A DNA stretch of 15,496 nucleotides from Acidobacteriota bacterium (lineage in GTDB: Bacteria; Acidobacteriota; Terriglobia; Acidiferrales; UBA7541), in NCBI GenBank assembly GCA_003131705.1, contig PKUY01000225.1, positions 766 through 16,261 on the forward strand, given 5' to 3'. Shown one piece after another: positions 14,364 through 15,496 of the stretch. A program made the position numbers and the translations under genes. The notes under the pieces are model-generated. The model was not told where the DNA came from. It was given only the letters and a program-made list of their open reading frames with translations, and ran no database searches. How positions within the stretch are numbered: the first letter of the stretch is position 1; each line of letters opens with the position of its first letter.

Positions 14364-15233
14364 CTATGAGAGTTTTTTCGAGAGCTCGACAAAATCGCGG
14401 GCGACGACGTCGAACGAGGCGGTTGCAGGTGGCGTCGCGTTGGCCGCTGCGGGAGCGCCGTTGGCCGGGGCCATGGGGCCCGGAGGGGCAGCGCTGTTTC
14501 GGGGACCGCGCTCCAAGGGGCGCGGCACGTAACCCGTCTTTAGTCGCAACGCTTGCGCGGCCTTCAGATCGTCCGGATGCGCGGCGACCATCATGACTTC
14601 GCCTGGCTTGCAGCTCATGAGTTCCACCGCACCGAGATAGACTTCGGGATCCGGTTTGTAGTGATGAAAAAGTTCCGCGGAAAGTACCGCGTCCCAGGGG
14701 AGTCCGGCAAACTTCGCCATCTCGACCAGTAAGGAAACGTTGCCATTCGAGAGCGTGGCGATAATGTAATTTTTCTTCAGAAGCGTGAGGCCCTCGACGG
14801 CGTCTGGCCACGGAGTGAGTCGATGCCAGACGAGATTCCAGTGCACTTTTTCTTCTTCGGTCAATCCCGTGATGTTGTACTCCTTCAGCAAATCATCGAG
14901 GAGCGTTCGGTGGAGAACGTCGAGCTTGGTCCAGGGCATCGTTCCGTTGCGCACTTTGTTCATCGACGGCCCGTAGCCTGAGCGCCATTTGTCGGCGAAC
15001 GGTCCCCAATCAATCTGCAAGTTCTTCTCTTTGCCCCACTCCGTGCCTTCGCGAATGATGGTGCCGCGCCAATCGACGACCGTGCCGAAAGTGTCGAATA
15101 CGAGCGCCTTCACGCCCAAAGGATTTGCGGTAGCGGGATTTGCAGCGGACGCTGAGTTCTTTGCTTCCGAGCTCGACAAAGGAAACAAACCTCCGGCGAC
15201 CACGGGGACCGCCAAAAATTCGCGCCTGCGCAT
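14364..15233 (-). CDS. Haloacid dehalogenase type II-like hydrolase with Tat signal
   Basis: A 289-residue HAD-superfamily hydrolase. The N-terminus MRRREFLAVPVVAGGLF has a twin-arginine motif (RRREFL) and hydrophobic stretch, so export by the Tat pathway is likely. The enzyme domain starts near 41: nucleophile D47 in VFDTFGTVVDWR (the D-x-F/Y-G-T form of L-2-haloacid dehalogenases, with the following Arg kept), LSNGN for motif II, HHYKPDPEVY with the motif III lysine and AAHPDDLKAAQALRLKTGYVPRP for motif IV. Family enzymes hydrolyse 2-haloacids to 2-hydroxyacids, but many homologues have other substrates. After VPRPLE there is an unusual Pro/Ala-rich stretch (about 242-272) before the closing FDVVARDFVELSKKL. 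The ATG at 15233 has GAGGAGAA upstream. It lies downstream of a molybdoenzyme gene but beyond a terminator, and converges with the hypothetical ORF. Confidence 0.9.
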   Translation of the reverse strand: MRRREFLAVPVVAGGLFPLSSSEAKNSASAANPATANPLGVKALVFDTFGTVVDWRGTIIREGTEWGKEKNLQIDWGPFADKWRSGYGPSMNKVRNGTMPWTKLDVLHRTLLDDLLKEYNITGLTEEEKVHWNLVWHRLTPWPDAVEGLTLLKKNYIIATLSNGNVSLLVEMAKFAGLPWDAVLSAELFHHYKPDPEVYLGAVELMSCKPGEVMMVAAHPDDLKAAQALRLKTGYVPRPLERGPRNSAAPPGPMAPANGAPAAANATPPATASFDVVARDFVELSKKLS

Positions 15234-15337
15234 GAATTTTCTCCTCGATCGATTTCCAGGGGAACGGGCAGCATTTTAGATCAGAATGCGAGCGTTGCGA
15301 AGAATCAGTGAAGCGAAGCGACGGAACCCCAAAAAAT

Positions 15338-15362
15338 GGGCGGCAGCCTAAGGCTGCCGCCC
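15338..15362 (-). terminator. Intrinsic terminator for the molybdoenzyme gene
   Basis: GGGCGGCAGCC (15338-15348) and GGCTGCCGCCC (15352-15362) form a perfect 11-bp stem with a three-base loop. Read on the minus strand, it is followed by ATTTTTT, so it would end transcription of the gene that stops at 15391. On the plus strand the tract is A-rich, so it is directional. Confidence 0.75.
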
Positions 15363-15390
15363 CAAAAACTAATCGGACTGCGCGAGCGGT

Positions 15391-15496
15391 TTACGCCCAG
15401 CTATAGCCCTGGCTTGCCAGTGGCAATGAACGGATGCGCTTGCCCGTAACGGTAAATATCGCGTTGCAGATGGCCGGAATCATCGGCGGGAGAGCG
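15391..15496 (-). CDS. Molybdopterin-binding oxidoreductase large subunit (xanthine dehydrogenase/isoquinoline 1-oxidoreductase beta type), C-terminal end
   Basis: Only the last 34 codons are in the window. The residues [26 protein letters not shown] match the conserved C-terminal signature of xanthine-dehydrogenase-family molybdopterin subunits (P-P-x-x-P-A-I-x-N-A-I-F-x-x-T-G-x-R-I-R-x-L-P), followed by ASQGYSWA and TAA. The subunit would bind the molybdenum cofactor and hydroxylate an aldehyde or N-heterocycle; isoquinoline-oxidoreductase-like members are exported by Tat. The identification rests on a short tail, but the pattern is distinctive. A strong terminator follows 28 bases downstream. 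Confidence 0.75.
   Translation of the reverse strand, partial: ALPPMIPAICNAIFTVTGKRIRSLPLASQGYSWA

Noticed and set aside
13723..14811. 362-codon minus-strand open frame
   Set aside because: It crosses the transposase remnant, the hypothetical ORF and the HAD gene, is Ser/Arg-rich, and shows no domain; it is an antisense shadow in GC-rich DNA.

Overview
The window looks like a chromosomal segment of an Acidobacteriota (Terriglobia-like) bacterium. The evidence is a moderately GC-rich sequence, a 'VWFA-related' secreted protein of the type expanded in acidobacteria, a double-length ThyX, a Tat-signal HAD hydrolase, and many short single-gene or two-gene units in mixed orientation. The taxonomic call is inference from family content; no marker gene is complete apart from rpmE.

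Layout, left to right. (1) 1-506: the 3' end of the primary sigma factor gene rpoD, followed by a GC-rich hairpin. (2) 794-2679, plus strand: two peptide/nickel-type ABC ATPases (DppD/OppD-like and DppF/OppF-like) with no permease or binding protein in view. (3) 2739-6609, minus strand: a PPi-type phosphofructokinase, two small overlapping membrane-protein ORFs (the second only 59 codons), ribosomal protein L31 (rpmE), and a 537-residue tandem-domain FAD-dependent thymidylate synthase (ThyX). (4) 6610-6830: a divergent control region holding a perfect 24-bp palindrome and two smaller dyads. (5) 6831-7871, plus strand: a secreted ComEC-like metallo-beta-lactamase-fold protein. (6) 7890-10518, minus strand: a tight three-gene operon (beta-hydroxyacid-dehydrogenase-family reductase, zinc alcohol dehydrogenase, MOSC protein) in which both junctions are ATGA overlaps. 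(7) 10519-11093: non-coding or doubtful sequence with short repeats and a promoter-like element. (8) 11094-12122, plus: a secreted or anchored protein with a C-terminal TonB-like domain. (9) 12202-13269, minus: a VWFA-related protein with a glycine-rich insert. (10) 13592-14343, plus: a truncated IS1634-type transposase joined to a hypothetical ORF. (11) 14364-15233, minus: a Tat-exported haloacid dehalogenase-like hydrolase. (12) 15391-15496, minus: the last 34 codons of a molybdopterin-binding oxidoreductase large subunit, followed by a convincing intrinsic terminator.

Most of the window is ordinary housekeeping and accessory metabolism. The most unusual object is the tandem ThyX. Its N-terminal half keeps the S-x-R-Y part of the ThyX signature but has HAH where RHR is expected. 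Its C-terminal half keeps Q-x-R-H-R but has lost the S-x-R-Y part, so the signature appears to be divided between two fused domains. The perfect palindrome ahead of the phosphofructokinase gene and two start codons placed as if leaderless are the main regulatory oddities.
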